Shown here in pieces: positions 46,573-59,290 of a stretch of 64,000 bases of DNA. The first letter of the stretch is position 1. Each line of letters starts with the position of its first letter. Origin of the DNA: Sympetrum striolatum (Eukaryota; Arthropoda; Insecta; Odonata; Libellulidae); the NCBI GenBank assembly GCA_947579665.1, contig CANPUZ010000032.1, positions 620,001-684,000 on the forward strand, read 5' to 3'. The translations under genes and the position numbers were made by a program. Under the pieces are notes generated by a model. That model was not told the origin of the DNA and did not search any database. It saw only the letters and a list, made by a program, of their open reading frames with translations.

Positions 46573-47507
46573 TATATAAAGAGAGGAGAAGAAAAGTTGA
46601 CTTTCACTTTTGATCTAGAGTTCACAGCCGATTATGGATTACTGCAAGAGAATCTCTGCCTTAAAAGCACACCTGGCAGTGGTGGGCGTAATGAAGTTCC
46701 TTCTTTCAACAGGAATAATATCCAAGTGCAAGGTTTGTTTGTTGTGGGAGATTGCGCAGAATACAAGCGAATGGGAAAAGTAGAAATCCTGTCTACCGGT
46801 GCAATGATAAGAGCTGTCGAAAGGTAAGCTCAGCAAAGGTGGGCACTATTTTTACCCATTTCCGACTTAGTTTGGATGAGGTCCTTGCAATATCCATAGG
46901 ATGGATCAATCGCTATCCCTCTGGTATCATCTCAAGGGAGCTTGGAGTAGAACGACACACTGTTGGACAAGTGATTCAAGCCTTCAGAGACTTAATTTGT
47001 GTCTGGCTGCAAGAAGAGAGCTTACAGGCCCAGGACACACTGTGGAAATTGACGAGAGTGCCTTTGGTCGTAGAAAATACAACCGTGGTCGTCTAATGAG
47101 GACAAAATGGGTCCTGGGGGGCATTGATCGCGACACAAGGGAGACTTTCCTTTGTGTGGTCGATCGGCGAGATGCTTCTACGTTCCTAGAAGCAATCGAG
47201 CGATTCGTCAAGAAAGGAACCTGCATTAAAACCGAATGTGGAGAGGCTACGCAGGCTTAAGGGATTTCGGTTACACTCACTACACAATTAACCATTCCCT
47301 AAATTTTGTTAAGCCAGGAGAAAAAGAAACTCACACCCAGAATGTGGAAAGTCTGTGGTCTGTGATTAAAAGAGACATGAGAAGAGAATCGGGAGGGTAG
47401 GAGTAGGACCGTTCGAAACATACGTGGTCGAATATGTATGGAGGAGCAGGCATCGCACTCCAGAAAAAACTATTCCAAGACCTCGTGCTGGCAATGAATT
47501 GCTTTAA
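46573..47507 (+). pseudogene. Merlin (IS1016/ISXO2-like) transposase pseudogene
   Basis: A TATATAAA box (46574-46581) precedes an ATG at 46633 (MDYCKRISALK). With at least four frame changes the plus strand encodes CKVC, CNDKSC (zinc ribbon), AKVGTIFTHFRLSLDEVL, YPSGIISRELGVERHTVG (HTH), EIDESAFGRRKYNRGR (first catalytic Asp), TKWVLGGIDRDTRETFL, TECGEAT, YTINHSLNFVKPGEKETHTQ, NVESLWSVIKRDMRR (Glu) and FETYVVEYVWR with a stop near 47507. This order is that of Merlin-type transposases, eukaryotic relatives of IS1016/IS1595. The position normally carrying the second Asp (SDCWxAY) reads TECGEAT, an Asp-to-Glu change. Broken, so inactive. Terminal repeats were not located. Confidence 0.85.
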
Positions 47508-49657
47508 TCCGCATCTATAGTAAGGAAGATAAGAGAAGATTATGTCTTGAGCATGGATATTTGAAGAGGCCGATGGCTACATAATAAAAAAGTTCTTTTC
47601 AGGGCTGCTAATGGAATCTATTTGCTTGGCGTTTGAAATATTTCCTTGCATATAGATACTGGTAGCAGACTTGAAATCATTCTTCCGCCTACTGTCAATA
47701 CTGCATTCGCATACCAAGTTTTGGAAAAAAATGTCCAGAGATGATGAACCTCATTGGTAATTAATGAATACAAAAATGTAAAAATGACATTTACCATCTC
47801 ATTCCAACTTATGATCCTTCTGACATATAAAGAAATTTTACTGTGTATAGTACGCCTTTAATTGAAGTAGGGAAAATGATAGATTGCTTACTATTAGATA
47901 ATAATTCAACAGCTAATGTTATAACCATGAAGTTTCAGAGTTTTTGAAAGTTCTCGTAATTAGGAAACGAAATATATAAAGTTTAAAAATTTGAAATTTT
48001 ACAGAATAATTACCTTATGCAATTTATCTTAAGTTCTTTTTATTGTTATGTCCAATCAAATTCGCCATAGAACGTAGAAAGTTAACCCTTTAGTGCTTGC
48101 CTAGGGTGTATGGTACACCACGCGATGCTAATTAAAAAACACCCTTCGTTGACTTATTAATTATTTTCGTATAACTTACCCTGCCTTCCGCCTGAATTTG
48201 CAGAATGGATTTTTCCTTTCCGTCCCATAATTGCCCTCTCTGAATTTTGTAGAATATACTAATGTAACGTATTTAGTACATGAACGATTTGGACATGCAA
48301 GGCAATAACTCCTCCTTTTACTGAATTATTGGAATGGGTCTTAGGGCTTCATTTGAGTTGGTGCTCTCTGAATCGTAACTGGTAAACTATAGATGCAAAA
48401 AAAGAATATATTTTTTGGGGCGTCGAAGCTTAAGCCTCACAAAAATAGAGAATGTCAATAAAGTATTATTAGACATGGATAGTTATTAATTATTCTATAT
48501 ACAACGACTATTTGCGTTAGTTACCAAAGAGGTAATATGAATTATGGTAAGAGCACCCTCTGCCATACACTAAAATTCGGTACGCAGAGTGTGTATACAT
48601 ATTCAGTAGCAAAAAGAAAATTTAGTGATTCCAATGTTTTTATTTACCGTTGAAAGATAGAGGGAGTTAAGAAGCATTCGTAATGGGATTGCTTTGGGTC
48701 TTCTGAACCATTATTGATAATGTATAGATTCATATAAAAAGATTTTTGAATGTAGACGTCGTACATAAAAGCTGAAGCCTAAATGACATTAAATGAAAAT
48801 ATATTAGAGGGGAATTTATGCTATCTTTTATCCTAAATTCAAGTACAATACGCGGCAGTTAGCAAATAGGGAAGGGGAATAGTGGTTAATTAATAGCTCA
48901 CTAACTACCGCTGCCGGAAACCAACATGTACGTTCCAAAGCGCTAATGAAATGTTTTAGCAGCAGTTTTAGTGTTTCAGCACCTGACTAAATTCATCAGT
49001 AAATTTGACTTCTAAAATTTAGCATTTACTCATGCATTATGGATTCAACTATAAATTCCTCAGTCTCGAAAATGATGATTTGACGAACGGTTTCATGAAA
49101 TTTTCTCCAATCCAGATGAAAACGATCAGTGAAAATAAATATAATTCTTTCCCCCTGAATTCATTGAATTAAAAAAGAGAGAATAAGGTCGTTCAATACT
49201 TCTAGTGGGCGCACAAAGGCTCCGTCCTGTGCTCCATTCTTAATAATCAACTTAGTAATTAAGTTATGAATGGAATTGATGAATGTTTTTCTCTCTCCAT
49301 GGGTGAAATGTTGGTGCCTGCTTTTCTTTTGTTATCGAGTTACGAATTTTCGTAATTTTTGAGTAAACCATGACTTTCCAGAAGTTTATGGTCATAATAA
49401 CGTAAGTATTTGAGATGCACTGCTGATTTTTTTCTCTTAAATAGCTGAATAGTTGCTCAATCTCATATTCCGATTTAATCAAACTCTTAGATTTGTAATT
49501 AGCAAAGGTTAACAATATCGTCCGTTACAAGTGAAATAATGGAATTTAAACAAGTTAAAAAGGAAACGAACAATATTTTGCGACATCGTATTGTGAACAT
49601 TTATATGTAAAATGGATGTAAATAGCAAACTATTAAAGGGATATGAAGATCTTCCGC
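47508..49657. other. No recognised gene
   Basis: AT-rich sequence. At 48083-48125 the sequence TTAACCCTTTAGTGCTTGCC followed by GTGTATGGTACACC resembles the end of a TTAA-inserting (piggyBac-type) MITE, but no second end was found. Nothing coding was recognised. Confidence 0.35.
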
Positions 49658-50042
49658 ATTCAAATTCTTGAAATCCCCGCGGCTGGATCTCCTGGTAATG
49701 CAGCGTTGCCACAACTCACCGGATAATTTCTACAGAAAACATGGAACACCTTAATTTTCATCGTAGAGCGTAGATCAAAAGACGCATGTACTAGTCTTGA
49801 GACGAAGGATACGACGGAGATATCAAATTGTTGTAAATTGCAATTGTTTATAACTTTTCAAATCGTACTGCACGCCTTTGTTTACCTTTCGGTTTGAAAA
49901 ATCCCGATGCCTGCTGATAAGCCGACGTTCTTTATCAGCTCTGAGCTCGAGTCGTGGGAAAAAAACTGTGATAAAGCAGCAAGAACGGCGCCTAGGGATG
50001 GATCTTTAAAAAACCTAACTTAACTTCCATTAACCAAAGAGT
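49658..50042 (-). repeat. Right arm of the ~385-bp inverted pair
   Basis: Reverse complement of 42139-42520, differing at only a handful of positions (for example GGTTTTTAAAG against GGTTTTTTAAAG, and the outer end TTGGTTAATGGAAG). The two arms face each other across 7.1 kb that contains mariner, pogo and Merlin remnants. Confidence 0.8.
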
Positions 50043-50682
50043 TTTATGTAAGAATTTGATACCTCTACTAGACAAAATGGACGTAGAATTATGGAAAATT
50101 TTCATTTTACTGGAATGCCTCTGTATTTTAATTTTTACTGCAAAAAACTTATAATCTCCTAGCTCTTAATATGTACACATTTGTGATTTCCATTGAAGTA
50201 CTTCTTTTGTATGGAAAAACATTATCAGGAGACCTCTATTTAACATGTAGGTGGAAGAGAAAAGGTGGGGTTGCTTCTGAAGCCCATTGACTCAGTTCCG
50301 CATAAACTATGGAAATAAGACATTTATAATAACTAGAGTATTATTCTGTAATTTAACATTCGGAATTATTCAGAATTAATCTTTCATCATTGAGCGCCAA
50401 AACTTCAACAAATCAAGAGATTAAGAGTTGTACTAGATCGCTGCATCGTCGATTTTTCCATAGATCAAGTCTCCATAAATCAACGAAGTTGACTGTTTCT
50501 CCAAAAAATCCGGGAGACTAATTTTCTGCAACAATTTCTCAAGTTTGACGCCCTGTATCCTTTTGAGGCCTGGCAATATTTAAAAACGACGAACTGAAAC
50601 ATAAAATTCAATCTTTTTGCGATAATTATGCGAGGTTTCAAGTTCCGTGCTCAAAAATAACATTTTTGATTTTCGATTTCAG
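50043..50682. other. No recognised gene
   Basis: AT-rich sequence between the right inverted arm and the LINE C-terminal fragment. On the minus strand the part next to 50683 would be the 3' UTR of that LINE copy. No poly(A) or tandem tail is obvious. Confidence 0.3.
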
Positions 50683-51065
50683 CCCACTGTGTGATGTTGG
50701 ATGTGGGCTTCCCCAAGTACTTTCCATTTTCATTTGTCCCGAGCTTCTTGTTGCCATGTTACACCTGTATACTTGATGGTATCTCTATTCCATCTGTCCA
50801 TAGGTCTTCTTCTTGGTGTCTTCACATCTCTTTGTATCCAATTGAGAACTGCAGATGTCCAACGGTTGTCGTTTCTTCTCGCAACATGGCCGGCCCACCT
50901 CCATTTTAGTGATCTTACCTTATCCATGATGTCTATAACTCAAGTCATCATTTTCACCCAAGTGTTTCGTTTCCTGTCTCTTCTTGTGATTCCTAGCATA
51001 CAGCGCTCCATGCTCCTTTGCGTTGTCTGAAGTCTCTGGGTTATTGCAGCATTTAACACACAAGT
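50683..51065 (-). pseudogene. LINE ORF2 C-terminal fragment
   Basis: The minus strand encodes AAITQRLQTTQRSMERCMLG, ITRRDRKRNTWVKMM, a stop, then the open run MDKVRSLKWRWAGHVARRND, RWTSAVLNWIQRDVKTPRRR and DRWNRDTIKYTGVTWQQEA, and a natural stop near 50683. RWAGHVAR..D.RW and the (R)GRP..RW-type segment mark the region after the RT in the same LINE group as 39390-41556. The RT itself is missing. One in-frame stop (~50938). Confidence 0.8.
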
Positions 51066-52534
51066 TTCCTTCCGATTTCATTAATTCTTTGAATTCGGTA
51101 CAACTTGTGGATTATCTTTCATTATTATTTTTTCATGGATCCATTTCTGAATACCTTTTTGCATAATATTAGTAGTTTTAGATTTATTTTCGAAGAATTT
51201 CGGCAGTACAATGCCGTAATAGCCTGCAAAATTATTTTAATCGCGGTGATTGGGATTTCGAATGCCAATCTCCATTCTGAGTATCATTCATAGATGCTTC
51301 ACAACTGATGAGCAATTGAGAATTTGCAAAGAAACAAGTCATTCTGTTTGATTTAAATCTCCGCTACACCATCCCACTTTCATTGATTGGCTTGAAATGC
51401 TGAGTATATCTCCGGAATTAAAAAAAATAAGAAAGAGGGCACGAATATTAAAAAAGCAAATATTCATGTATCCAACGCGCAGTAATTAAATCTTTTATCG
51501 ATACTAACTTCAAATATTGCGAAATGATAAACTGCTACAAAGGAATTTATCGCCAGCTTTGATAAGAGTTGATACTTCAAAAGGTACTCATTAGGAAAAA
51601 AATATTTTAATTGAAAAAATGACTTATTAAAATCCTTTGCAATTAAGTGAGTGTGTGCCTACTTGTGTAGCGAAAAATTCCAATGAAATGCGTTTAATCT
51701 ACAAAGCATTCCTGGAATTAAGAGAAAAGAATTTCCGTGTTTTGTCTCTTTGATGCTTTTAATTAACTCCATTGTGTGCAAACGAAGAACTTGGGGATAT
51801 TTGTTCAAGTAGAAACCTCTTATAGAAACCTATTGCTTGCTTTCTCTTTCGAGGATACATTCAATGAAGATTGATACCTTATCTACATAGTGGCTAAGAT
51901 TCGGAATTACTATACCATTTCTTGAACAGCAAGGTTCAAATTATTCTAATTGATGCATTATGATTACCATTACGAAAGTATACCTCGTGAAGAGCTTAAC
52001 CCTTCCATTTTCCATCAAAACTAAAAAAAACTGGCATGGAAGACTTTGCTCATCAAGATACACAGTTAGATATATTGATCATAATGTTACGTTTTGAGGT
52101 TCCCGTAATTAAAATATATCTTATATTACTATCTTTCCAACCTAAGAACTAATTATATTTTAGTGACATTTAAAGTACCTACGTCTCTTCCTTTACCAAA
52201 TTCAACCACTCATATGCTTTCAAAATATTTTTATGCGCCCAAACCAATATAATGGAAATGGAATGGAACTATGGAACGGATCACGCACTATATTTATCAA
52301 ACCAAGTTTGTACAACATGTAATATTCATCTTATTGATTACAAATACTTTCAATTCACTCATTTTCTGACGAAACTTTTGCAAGGAATATGATGAAATGC
52401 GATGCCATCGGTCTCAGCAAAGTCAAACAAAAGCAGCTGAAGGACGCTGAAGAAAGGCACTTCAAGAGGAAGAATGCAAACCAAAAACATTGGAAAAAAT
52501 TCATTGATGGAATCCGGCAAATGATGAAACGGCG
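51066..52534. other. No recognised gene
   Basis: AT-rich sequence. 52376-52530 may include the decayed linker upstream of the RT fragment that follows (short Lys/Arg-rich runs), but alignment by eye is not convincing. Confidence 0.3.
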
Positions 52535-53090
52535 AAAAGAACAAGGATTGATAATGTTTTAGCCCTGTTTTTACTAATTGTCTATAACGTGGGACGAATT
52601 CCCAAGGACTGGAACCGCGCAAGGATTGTCCTTCTGCACAAGAAAGGAAGCAAAGAAGATTTGAAGAGCATTAGCCTCCTCCCAGTTGTGTGTAAAACAT
52701 TCATGAGGGCAATTGAGAACACTATGGACCACATCCACACGCTGGAGGAAATTATCAACGTGTCTTATGCAGTATCTAGAAGATAGCTTCAGTAATGAAA
52801 AGACAGATTCTTTTAAGATTGCGAAGGGAGTATTACAAGATGACTCTCCCATCTTATTCACTGCGGTTCTGGAAGGAGATTAAGAAACTCTATGTTAGAC
52901 GAGGAGGATTTATGGGTGAATGAGGAGCTCATCAGTCATCTCCGTTTTGCAGATGATATAGTTCTCTTTGTAGCCAACGCAGAAGATGCGTCTGCGAGAC
53001 TTTAACTACTAAATATAGCGAGATAGATTATAAAACTCAGGATAAACCTAACAAAGGTGATTCGCAGCTTCATCGCACGGTTAAAAGTGC
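52535..53090 (+). pseudogene. LINE reverse transcriptase fragment, second copy
   Basis: The plus strand reads IDNVLALFLLIVYNVGRIPK, DWNRARIVLLHKKGSKEDLK, SISLLPVVCKTFMRAI and TMDHIHTLEEIINVSYA. After a deletion of RT core sequence and frame changes it continues with IAKGVLQDDSPILFTAVLEG and HLRFADDIVLFVANAEDASA (FADD intact). The text closely matches the minus-strand copy at 39390-41556 (ARIVLLHKKG, TMDHIHTL, FADDIVLF, ANAED), so both derive from one family. It is internally deleted and dead. Confidence 0.8.
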
Positions 53091-56000
53091 TAAAAGACAA
53101 AACAGACATAACTGTTCTTCGATAGCTGAGGATGCTCACTTTTGATTCTATCGAATTCGATCAGAAAATCTTTGGTGCGATGAAAGCTACCTTTGTAATG
53201 GCCCTTAAAATGTGATGAAGCAATTGGAAGACCGCAAAATGAAAAAGGCATTTTGTGTCCGTAAGTACCTCTTTGTTTATCGTTCCTTTAATACAGTTTC
53301 CTTCCTTATATAAGGATTCCCTCAACGTGAAAGAGACTTCCATTAAGAATAGAATTTAATAATGTTGGAAGAAGAAGTTAGCCTCGTCTTGGGGATAATA
53401 AAGTCTTTAATATGAAGTCATATTGCTTTCAATCTCACTTGAGTACCGCGCCAAATACTCTTCTAATAATCTCCTCTATCTTTCCATTACGAATTTGAGA
53501 AGAAGATTAGTTGAAGGATCATTATTGACTGCGAATCTTGATAAAATAATTTATATCATTCTTTTAGTATGTTCCAATCTATTATATGCGTTTTACTTTA
53601 GTTACAAAATGCTTTTCAATTCTGCGGAATTTCTCAAATGCGATTCTTTCTCATGAAATTTTCTTCTCATCAGTTCCGAGGCTTCGAAGAGCAAAAATCT
53701 ATTACAGCATTTCTAGGAGTGTTGCATTTATATTTTATTATGCAATTTCACAAGTATAGTTTTTATTTTTTTACTGTTTCGAGACATTCTTAACTGAATT
53801 GAAATATACTTCTCTATGTTTTCATTCAAAATTTACAATTATTCATAAATGACGACTATTAAAATTATTTCATCCATTTTTTTTAGAATTAACTCTTTGA
53901 AAAAGGAAAATGGTAAAGGTAGTCTTACACATAAGAGGGTGCACCCAGGAATAAATCTCAAGGACCTGAAAAATCTGACGAGACAGGGAAAGTTCCCGTT
54001 GTATTTGAAATAAAAATGCTGTTAGACAATAATACTAATGGTAGCCTGTCGCATACATATTTAGTGTCAGCAAAACATTCTCGATGATCAACAAAGTGAG
54101 ATTCATCATTTTATAAATGAGTACTCTTTTAAATTTAATTTGTTTGTCAAGACCTTTTTGAACCACATGAACATTCTGAAACAAATATCTTGCGTTATAC
54201 TTCAATTTAAATTTTGGTAAGACTTCATTAGATGCGAGTTAGCCTAAGTATCACAAGTATTGCTTCTTACAGCTGTAAGGCAAGCATAAGCAAGATGAGG
54301 AAAAGCTATCTAAATAGTCTTCGAAACTTGTGGAAAAGTTGTCCATTTGGATAAGCATCTTCAGTCAATGACTTTGACCTCGTCATTTATTTGGCAGCGC
54401 TTAAATGTCTCAACAAATTCTATATTATAGTTTATACAACTTTTTCCTTTCCTAAACTATATATGCATTTTTATTCCATTCAAAATCTCCAGGATCATTT
54501 CTCACCATCAAATATATTCCCTCAAAAACTACAGCTTTACATCAATTGCATCGATCCACAAACAACCTCAAAATATTACTGAATTTCACTTTATATAGGT
54601 TAACCAATTTTAATAGAGTTTGAAGAGTGATTAAAATAATATAACATTCCGAAGTGCTTTAATTTAACCTAACGGAGTAAACCATCTTTGGGATTTGGAT
54701 TGGTGATATTTTGGAGAGTAGTAAACTGTATGAATCTCACTTTTAGTCTCACACGGTAAGTTAATGTCTGGATTTTTTAACGCTTAAAATATTACATCCA
54801 TTTAAAAATACAATTATAAATTCGATATGATGGATAAAATTTGACTAATGTGGAGATTAAGATTAAATGACAAGTGAAAAAGTTCGTAAAGAAAACCTTC
54901 AAATTAAGATGTGTAAGCGGAAATGTAAAGTGGTGCGATTGATCGACTTTGCTCTTTCTGTGTCGATACATAACATCACGGAGAGCATTCCGAAATGCAC
55001 CTTCATCACGTGATAATGAATTATTAACACAAACCAATAACGATACGCTGGAGATAAATATCTGCGTTGATTCATCTTTTGCTGCGAAAATTATCTCTGA
55101 GTCCAAGGAAACGATTCTAGTTTTTTAATTCGCAAAATTGATGTAAGAGTCAGTTATTTTAGAATGTTTTATTTTTACTCTTATTGGCCGACTGATTGGA
55201 TTTGAGATCGAAATTAAATAACAATATCCGTTTTATTATCGAAAGCGAATTAAATTACATAATTAAAATCATCGGCGTCTCAACTGCGGATGTAATGTAT
55301 TATTATTCCATTTCGTGTAGCATTTGGTGCAAAATTTGCAGCACAATCTCGACGCTTTTTCGCACTGCACCCTAATTCGGCGAAATGGAAGAGCAATGAA
55401 GTGCCGTATTCGCTGGAAGTGGCCTCTGGTGTTTATGAGTGTGGAAATGGTGCCCCGAAGGGACTTCATATACTTTCATGAAAAACTATTTCGCCTCGGA
55501 TTTTGTGTTGGCGTTTTTATAATGAAGGCATCAAAAGCGTTTTCATTAGGTGCTCGTGGTTTTCTTCATATCCCTAATAACTCCTGGAAGGAAGCTTTTA
55601 ATTTTGGCTCGTAAAAACTTTCTTAGCAATTCGGTCGATAAAGTCCAGATAAACCTCAGAACTAAAGTTAATCACGTCTCACGAGGTCTCGGAAACGACA
55701 TCTGATTGTATCTAAGTTCATAGTTCGTGAATTGCTCTATTGTCTTTACTTAAGCATCACATTGGTATTATCGCCTCTCTCACTATACCTTTATTATTTA
55801 GAAAACCTTACCTATGTACCAGTTTTCTTATGGATGAACCTACTGATTCACCGTACATGAATGATTTGAAGGAAAATGTCGTTGTAAGAAGTTCTGGTGA
55901 TTAGAAATAATAAATCTAATCTCCGCGAGGAATTTAATAAAATTGACGCCTCTGCAGTCAATGACACGAAAAACATATCGTGATATTTGTAATTAGGTGG

Positions 56001-58958
56001 CATCTTATCCTTAAATTCGTCTAAACACCGCGTTTATTAATTTTCTTGGTCGAAGGATTGAGAACTCCTGTTTTGATGATTAACTTTTGTTGTTGATCTG
56101 AAAAAGCTAGGCATTTTCTATTTAATAAGTCAATGGTTAGTATTTTTCTCTGTATCTTAAGTTCAGTCGAAGAATCTTAAGAATCGTTCATTTTACTCAT
56201 TCTTCCGATGAAAACTTTTATGAATGCACTCCAGACGGGACCATGAGCATACATAGATGGGACCATGAGCATACGTAGACGGGACCATGAGCATATTCTC
56301 TCCTGTTGCACATACTTTCATTCACGAAGTTGTAACTCGCCCTTACTGAACTACAAATTACAGAGAAAACAGCTCAGTAGACATCTTGTTTCCTGCATTT
56401 CATTCTCCCTCGATACTAAAATTTTACAATAAAGTAGAGCAAAAACATTCTTTATAATTAGTTGGAAAACTTGAATCAATCACACCTCCACAACAAATTT
56501 ATCGTTTTTATCGTTTTATATGTACACCCAATAACGACGTTCGTGTGGCGTTGTATGATTTCCACCGAAGAAATAAATGTAACCCAAAAACCATGGATAT
56601 ATTCATCGCCCTCAAATAACTATACCAAAATTATTTCGCATTGAACGGTGTATGTTCAAACAAATGAGATGCATCGCCCGTCTATCGATTGAAATTAATA
56701 AAAATCGTCAGAAAATAAAAAAAAATCAGATTCTTAAATTCAACTCTACCCTAATGAAATACATCATCTAGTGGCTCAGGTGTAGTTAGGCAGAATGTTA
56801 ATGACGTAGGTAGTTATTATATTTAAATTGCTTAAACATTGCATTTATTTCATTAAATGTGGACTGTACGGTAGATAGTATATTACTGAGCATGTGGTGC
56901 ATTCTTATTTATAGCCATGTATTCAACATTGCAGGAAATAAGCACCACCTCTAGCCCTTGATGTTGATCAATTTTTGGAAGAATTAAATCTTTCTTCTGA
57001 TTCACATTGATATAACAAAACTTGATATCGGTATAGGCTAAATTTTGCTTAATTTTTCCTGAAGCAGATTCTTCATATTTAATCGGAGTTTGTGCTCTGC
57101 TTCTCGGCTGGCAAATGGCATAGAATTGTATTTCCACTTTTTAACATTTTAAAGCATTGAATTTCAGGGAAACCCAACTTATTTTATTTAACGCTGTTTT
57201 TTTGCTCCGTCGATTCAATTTCAAGGCAAACACCAGATCACGTGTGTGTTTTCCTCAAAGTGTTTTTTTACTCGCGGAACCCTTAAACTTACCCTTTTTG
57301 TATCCTAAATCGGATATTTTTATTTGCTTCCCCAAGATTTCTTTGGGGAAACACGAAAAAGGGTGTATTTTTCTCCGCCCGAGAGTTGCGAAATCGGCGC
57401 ACGTATTCCTCGCTGTTAAAATTCTCTCAAGGCCCTGACAACGGAATATCTCTTAAGCGTTCATAATCCCTTATCTCTGATGGGTTAAAAACAAATGAAA
57501 AACGGGAAGGATTTATTTACTTTATCGTCCCTCTTGCCCCGCTTTCCCTGCCGTTGGATTCGACGAAATGCGAACCGCAATTGAGGACTTTTTCCGAGCA
57601 ATTTAGCAGATTGTATGCGGGCGCTAAAAGAAAAGCGATTTCCAATTGAAGATACATTTGAGGAGATTAAACGCCGTTTTATTTAAAAGACGACCGAGTT
57701 TCACTTCACATTCACGTCGAAAAGAATAATGAGAGGATATGTAAAGCGGAATCTCGTTTTTAAGTTTCAAAGAGCGTCTTTCGATCCACACGACGTCAAG
57801 GATGTTCACTCGGCAATCTCTTGTAAATTATATTCAAGCTATGAGTGTACCCATTCGTGATCGTTAATTTAGCAATGAAATAGGACGTTCTTAGAAAGTC
57901 ACAGCTGATCAATGTCTTTACGGTCTTCGCTCGAATGTTTTAAGCTTAGAGGAGAAGGTGTAAATATGGGTGCCCTCTTTTGTTTTTGACGCCGCATTAT
58001 TTAGGAAAAAATTCTATATTTCCACCTTCATTACTGCTCAGTTTACTAAACGATAGGAGGCAAAATGATGATTAATATCAATCATTTTTATCCCAAAACG
58101 GAGATTCGCAAAAAGCTTTTAAAATGGAACTAAAAAAATTGGCGAGCAAATATGAGCCCTGCCCAAAACAATCCCATGAAATAGTTTTAAAACAAGATAA
58201 AACAATACAATATGCTACGTGCATAGTTGCGGAATTTAAATAAATATAAAATCAAAAGTTATTTAAAGATAGCCTCGCTGTACTACGTTTACAGAGGCCC
58301 CATGAACCTTTAGGAGCTGCAATTTGTGGGTGGAACGAAAAGGAAGTCACATGATTATATTTGGCCAAGTCACTTACTGGTTGTGGTTAATTCAACCCTC
58401 AGATGGCTACGAACGTGGCTAAAATGTCCATCCAAGATGAGTGAGAAAGGCCAAAGAAAAGATGCTTATGGGCCCCTCCTATAAATGGGGGTTCATATTT
58501 ACTCCAATCCCACCTAAGCACTATCACCTGTGACATAGAAGCGTACGTGACTTAAGGAGTGCTTCTAAAAGTTACTAAGGATCTCTGCTTTCTTGAAATC
58601 ACTGTGAAAATATTTTAAACTAACCGTAGGGTCATGAAAAGAAAACGGTTTCACAAACCAGTCAAGAGTTTGCAGTCCAGAACAAGTACTAATTCACAAA
58701 ATAACTGATGCTTCTTCCATATTACTCGAAAGAAATATTTCATCTGATCCCTGCTATCTTATTTCAACGAGTTGCACCGTATAGAGTTCTACAGCAGTGC
58801 CCGTTTTCACTCCATTTCCTCTAACGATTGTGTGGATTTCAGTAAATGCTTCATTACAATAACCATCCCGAATTTAAATATTCAAACAGTTAAAAATTCT
58901 ATTAAATATAAATATTATAATATTAGAGAGACTTTAGGAGTAGGCTAGGGACACATGG
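53091..58958. other. Long stretch without a recognised gene
   Basis: Nearly 6 kb of AT-rich sequence. Frames of 90-104 codons occur (minus 55106-54792, plus 55324-55614, plus 57157-57438), but none shows a known domain. GC-richer patches lie at 55320-55480 and 57230-57430. A donor-like CACACGGTAAGT occurs at ~54752. A 22-bp minisatellite is listed separately. Confidence 0.3.
56234..56296. repeat. 22-bp minisatellite, about 2.8 units
   Basis: The unit GACGGGACCATGAGCATAC plus GTA or ATA is repeated at 56234-56255 and 56256-56277 and partly at 56278-56296, with one or two changes per unit. Confidence 0.85.
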
Positions 58959-59290
58959 GAATGGAGACAGCACATCTGTTTGCCCTCTTAATTCTTGGGC
59001 GTTATTGAATTACCAGCCCCATGGCTTCAAATTCAACTTTTTCAATTTTTCTATATCTTACTTAATGAGAAAAAGTACATTTTCATATTGGCTCCCACCG
59101 GGAATTGAACCCGGGACCGCTTTCATCAAAGGCGAACGCGCTGTCCACATGACTATCCGGGAGCCTGAAATTTTGGTGTAACAAGGATTCGAACTGGTAA
59201 CTTTCTCATTAAGAATCCGTGATGCTACCGCATCAGCCAACGGGCACCTTGAATGGAGACGACAGTGGCGTGCGGGACCTGCTTCCGGGC
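58959..59290 (-). mobile_element. tRNA-derived SINE, copy B, with two tRNA-like units
   Basis: Read on the minus strand. A first tRNA-like unit (59248-59174) has a D-arm TGGCTGATGCGGTAGCATCA and a B box AGTTCGAATCC, but a poor acceptor stem. Ten bases later a second unit (59165-59090) has the GCTCCCG/CGGGAGC-type acceptor stem, an A-box-like TAGTCATGTGGACAG, and a T-arm CCGGGTTCAATTCCCGG. The body 59089-58959 follows (CTCATTAAGTAAGATATAG, GTTGAATTTGAAGCCATGG, CTGG, AATTCAATAA). The second unit and body match 18239-18431. The first unit is present only here. A pseudo-tRNA pair instead of a SINE is possible but the shared body argues against it. Confidence 0.7.

Noticed and set aside
51303..51335. 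CTGATGAG...GAAAC sequence considered as a second hammerhead
   Set aside because: Stem II does not lead directly into GAAA and no stem III or cleavage triplet follows.
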